DNA of 6,181 nt from Saprospirales bacterium (GTDB lineage: Bacteria > Bacteroidota > Bacteroidia > Chitinophagales > Saprospiraceae), in assembly GCA_003448025.1 (NCBI GenBank), contig DLXL01000393.1, positions 1 through 6,181 on the forward strand, written 5' to 3'. The position numbers were made by a program, and so were the translations under genes. The notes beneath the pieces were generated by a model that searched no databases, had not been told where the DNA came from, and saw only the letters and a list, made by a program, of their open reading frames with translations. Every line of letters starts with the position of its first letter. Within the stretch, counting starts at the first letter, position 1. This document shows, in pieces, positions 5,001 to 6,181 of this stretch.

Positions 5001-6181
5001 ACCAATACGCAAAATGGGTGTACTGCTTCAGATGCTGCCGTGGTGTTGGCAGACTTTACACCGCCGACTGCGAATGCCGGCCCGGGAGCCGTTCTTACCT
5101 GCGCAACAAATACATACCAAATGCAGGGAAGCGGGAGTATGGGAAGCCTGTTCTCCTATTTGTGGACCACTTCAAATGGCCAGATTCTTTCCGGGGAGAA
5201 TACGCTTTCACCCACCATCAATGCTCCCGGAACCTATCAATTACTGGTGAGCAATATCCTGAATGGCTGTACCGCCACCAGTACCGCTATTATTACTGAA
5301 AATGCAGACGGCCCGGTTGCTACCATTCAGCCTCCAACTGTACTGACCTGTCAGACAGGTTCAACCTTGTTGAATGCCACCGGAACCAGCACCGGACCAG
5401 AATTTGTGTACGCCTGGTCTACCCAAAACGGGAATATTTCCAACGGTGCGAATTCGTTTACTCCTTTGGTTAACGCACCCGGTGATTACCAGCTTACGGT
5501 GACTAACGTTACCAATCTGTGTACACAAACGGCAACCATTACTGTTTTACAAGATATTCAGTCGCCAGTAGTAAATATCAGTACAGGGGGCTTGTTAACC
5601 TGTTCGGTGACCAGCCTGGGATTGGAGGCAAATACCCTTTCTTCCTCTTCGCCAAATTTAAACTTCCAGTGGACAACAACCAACGGACAAATTGTTTCCG
5701 GTCAGCAATCGGCTAATCCCCTGATTAATGCCCCGGGGGATTATAACCTGACCGTAACAGATGCTGCCAATGGATGTACCGGCATGAATCAGGTAACCAT
5801 ATTCCAGGACATTACACCGCCCTTGGTTCTATTGGAGAGTCCTCCCCAACTTACCTGTAGTCAATCTACAGTAACGATTAACGCTACTGCCTGTTCTATT
5901 GGCAATCAATATCAATACCAGTGGAGCAGCAGTCCGGGTGGTCATTTTGTTACATTACAAAACCCAAATAATCCGGTGGTAGATGCCCCGGGTGATTATA
6001 CCTTAACGATCACCAGTCTTAACAATGGATGCAGTGAAAGTGCAACCGTTTCAGTGAATCAAAATATCCAGTCACCGACAGCTGAAGCAGGAGCTCCTGT
6101 GGTACTTGATTGTGCCACCCCTGCCAGTCAGCTAAATGGTTCAGGATCCAGTCAGGGCGGGGAGTTTCAGTATCAATGGAC
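2058..6181 (+). CDS. Giant secreted Ig/PKD-like repeat protein, probable type IX-secreted adhesin or surface stalk (3' end outside the window)
   Basis: A single open frame of 1374 codons runs off the right edge. The ATG at 2058 is the first possible start, because an in-frame TGA sits at 2052-2054. Residues 1-24 form a Sec signal peptide (one Lys, hydrophobic core 8-16, probable cleavage after Ala24). Residues 25-131 are a Trp-rich segment, possibly a degenerate Ig unit. Residues about 132-416 are four short Ig-like units, and residues 417 onward are at least twelve 84-residue PKD/K319-like units. Each unit has a Cys near its start, a core Trp (usually YQW) and a Cys in an NGCT turn, which suggests one disulfide per unit. 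Such proteins in Bacteroidota normally end in a type IX sorting or gliding-associated domain; that part is not visible here, so secretion route and function (adhesion, gliding, cell-surface scaffold) are inferred. There are no catalytic motifs. The mature part is nearly free of Lys and Arg. No Shine-Dalgarno sequence is evident. Confidence 0.93.
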   Translation, partial: MVQPFTKIALVILFCLWQSLGLLAVNDGGPGNPTDPDSLSQLRGHCKAQVRLDTNCLTQEITISAYVYWTWTAVLQPVVANWSTGQQAHKISVVPPGTWSWDPVGTTCEEYHWETGTTLDLPFFEGPVDLTAPPAICPGEGFVEIQANLNYYSHFETLTWSPPNPNGDFEPYPVSQAGTYGITVTDTYGCTSSDQVTIVEPIIFNPGIAGPIRMCPEGDTAQLSLLTPSLYTSFEWENGETTSPITIFEPGIYQVTATDIYGCTGTNAYSVQSGGVDPFGISVSSPTLCPGQTDTLRVLGGFNQYVWSNNVGGITNIVQQAGTYTVTVTNSNGCTGTSSTTIAPIFPPVIQVISSPLCPGDTSVLSVTGGSFPQYLWSSGQTSQTIQVTQPGIYAVTISGPGICSAVSTDTMGFAATPVATIAPPGVLNCLINQTSLNADSSSSGSGFSFQWFTPDGHFVSGDSTLNPVVDAPGSYFLSIRNDSTGCIARDTIQLNQDIAAPPADAGLPDALTCSLTQLNIGPLPTPSDPDLLPAWFTTDGNILSGQNSWSPEINQPGTYLLTVTQAINGCTSTSSVTIGEDVQAPDAQIETPPIITWLQGIVPLDGSGSSSGPSFQYQWSTTDGLINGSGNTPISNAASVGTYQLLVTNTTNGCTGTSTVTVSADVNIPVVTALPPDTLSCNIQAVIIDASSSSSGPGYQYQWSTVNGNILNGQNGLTPQVDAPGAYLLTLVNTLNNCTATLAVNVPENTIPPVSDAGIVQTLNCTQPTTVLDGSGSSTGSSYLYQWSSTDGNIVSGEQTLNPLVNQSGTYQLMVTDQRNGCTAVSSVNILQDANAPSVVIAQPQMLNCQLVQTILDGSSSTSTGNLAYQWTGNIVSGQGTLQAMVDQPGVYQLLITNLDNGCTDQETITVSQDIQAPVVNAGPDGIVHCTTPVISLGSSINPGGSGYSIQWSTQGGNILSGGNSPTILVDQAGSYQVLITNTQNGCTASDAAVVLADFTPPTANAGPGAVLTCATNTYQMQGSGSMGSLFSYLWTTSNGQILSGENTLSPTINAPGTYQLLVSNILNGCTATSTAIITENADGPVATIQPPTVLTCQTGSTLLNATGTSTGPEFVYAWSTQNGNISNGANSFTPLVNAPGDYQLTVTNVTNLCTQTATITVLQDIQSPVVNISTGGLLTCSVTSLGLEANTLSSSSPNLNFQWTTTNGQIVSGQQSANPLINAPGDYNLTVTDAANGCTGMNQVTIFQDITPPLVLLESPPQLTCSQSTVTINATACSIGNQYQYQWSSSPGGHFVTLQNPNNPVVDAPGDYTLTITSLNNGCSESATVSVNQNIQSPTAEAGAPVVLDCATPASQLNGSGSSQGGEFQYQW
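2130..2450 (+). other. Trp-rich N-terminal region of the giant protein (residues 25-131)
   Basis: This stretch follows the signal peptide. It opens with a Gly/Pro/Asp-rich linker (about 25-40) and carries Cys46, Cys56 and Cys108. Six Trp residues (69, 71, 82, 99, 101, 113) fall within 45 residues. A WSTG segment at 82-85 and PPGTW at 95-99 are reminiscent of the W-S and PGTY strands of the repeats that follow, so it may be a divergent Ig-like unit acting as a cap. It holds the last lysine of the visible protein (Lys90). I do not recognise a named family. Confidence 0.5.
2451..3305 (+). repeat. Four short Ig-like repeat units (type A) in the giant protein
   Basis: Units are anchored by Cys at residues 137, 215, 289 and 358 (mostly in a CPG or CPE turn) and a partner Cys at 190, 263, 334 and 404 (mostly in a YGCT/NGCT turn). 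The distance from one first Cys to the next is 78, 74 and 69 residues, and 72 to the first type B unit, so these are looser than the later array. Typical internal features are a core W (TW, EW, VW, LW) followed by S or E, then an AGTY/PGIY strand before the second Cys. They resemble the SprB-like and other Ig-like repeats of Bacteroidota surface proteins. Similarity is at protein level; the DNA is well diverged. Confidence 0.8.
3306..6181 (+). repeat. Array of at least twelve 84-residue (252 bp) PKD/K319-like units (type B)
   Basis: First Cys residues lie at 430, 514, (598 is Trp), 682, 766, 850, 931, 1015, 1098, 1182, 1267 and 1352. Core Trp residues are at 452, 536, 620, 704, 788, 872, 953, 1036, 1120, 1205, 1289 and 1374. 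Second Cys residues are at 487, 571, 655, 739, 823, 904, 988, 1071, 1155, 1240 and 1325. Steps are 84 residues, with exceptions of 81, 83, 85 and 85. Each unit reads roughly: P-x-A-x-A-G, then LTC or LNC, L-x-G-S-G-S-S, YQWST, NG-x-I-x-SG, a P-x-V-x-APGTYQL strand, VTN, NGCT and a final VTV-x-QD. The AGP...LDGSGSS...YQW pattern is that of PKD/K319-like beta-sandwich domains. The twelfth unit is cut by the window edge. Confidence 0.9.

Noticed and set aside
4418..5299. Several short frames on both strands over the type B array, two of them overlapping near 5014-5299
   Set aside because: They recur because the underlying 252-bp units share codons. Their products are Cys/Arg/His-rich nonsense, while the real frame is open throughout.
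3306..6181. Regularly spaced repeats as a possible CRISPR array
   Set aside because: The period is 252 bp, the repeats are conserved as protein and not as DNA, and the region is a continuous reading frame.

Overview
The window looks like chromosomal DNA of a Bacteroidota bacterium, most likely from the Saprospirales side (Lewinella/Haliscomenobacter-like). This rests on three things: TAnnTTTG-type -7 promoter boxes, start codons with no clear Shine-Dalgarno sequence, and a giant secreted protein made of Cys-paired Ig/PKD-like repeats of a kind common in that group. The taxonomic call is inference; no marker gene is present.

Layout. Positions 1-1790 carry two genes on the minus strand. The first is a family 2 glycosyltransferase (41-748, with a possible GTG start at 781) whose 3' end runs into a short octamer tandem repeat. 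The second (1110-1790) is a small lipoprotein with a carboxypeptidase-regulatory-like beta-sandwich domain. The 782-1109 gap between them holds no gene, only a promoter-like box and a hairpin at the lipoprotein stop codon. Positions 1791-2057 form a compact divergent control region. It has a candidate promoter for the lipoprotein. For the plus strand it has a near-consensus Bacteroidota promoter (1907-1940) with a perfect 9+3+9 inverted repeat filling its spacer, then a terminator-like hairpin plus T7 run (1983-2036) that ends just 21 bases before the next start codon.

Positions 2058-6181 are one uninterrupted plus-strand reading frame, open at the window edge (1374 codons seen). It encodes a signal peptide, a Trp-rich N-terminal segment, four short Ig-like units of about 70-78 residues, and then at least twelve units of almost exactly 84 residues (252 bp) resembling PKD/K319-type domains. 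It is very probably a surface or secreted stalk/adhesin of the type IX secretion kind, but the C-terminal sorting domain that would prove this lies outside the window. The protein has no lysine after residue 90 and neither lysine nor arginine after residue 820.

No direct functional link between the three genes can be shown. The lipoprotein and the giant protein are divergent and share one control region, so co-regulation is possible. The most interesting unexplained structures are the operator-like palindrome, the terminator-like hairpin in the leader, and the extreme charge bias and invariant spacing of the repeat protein.
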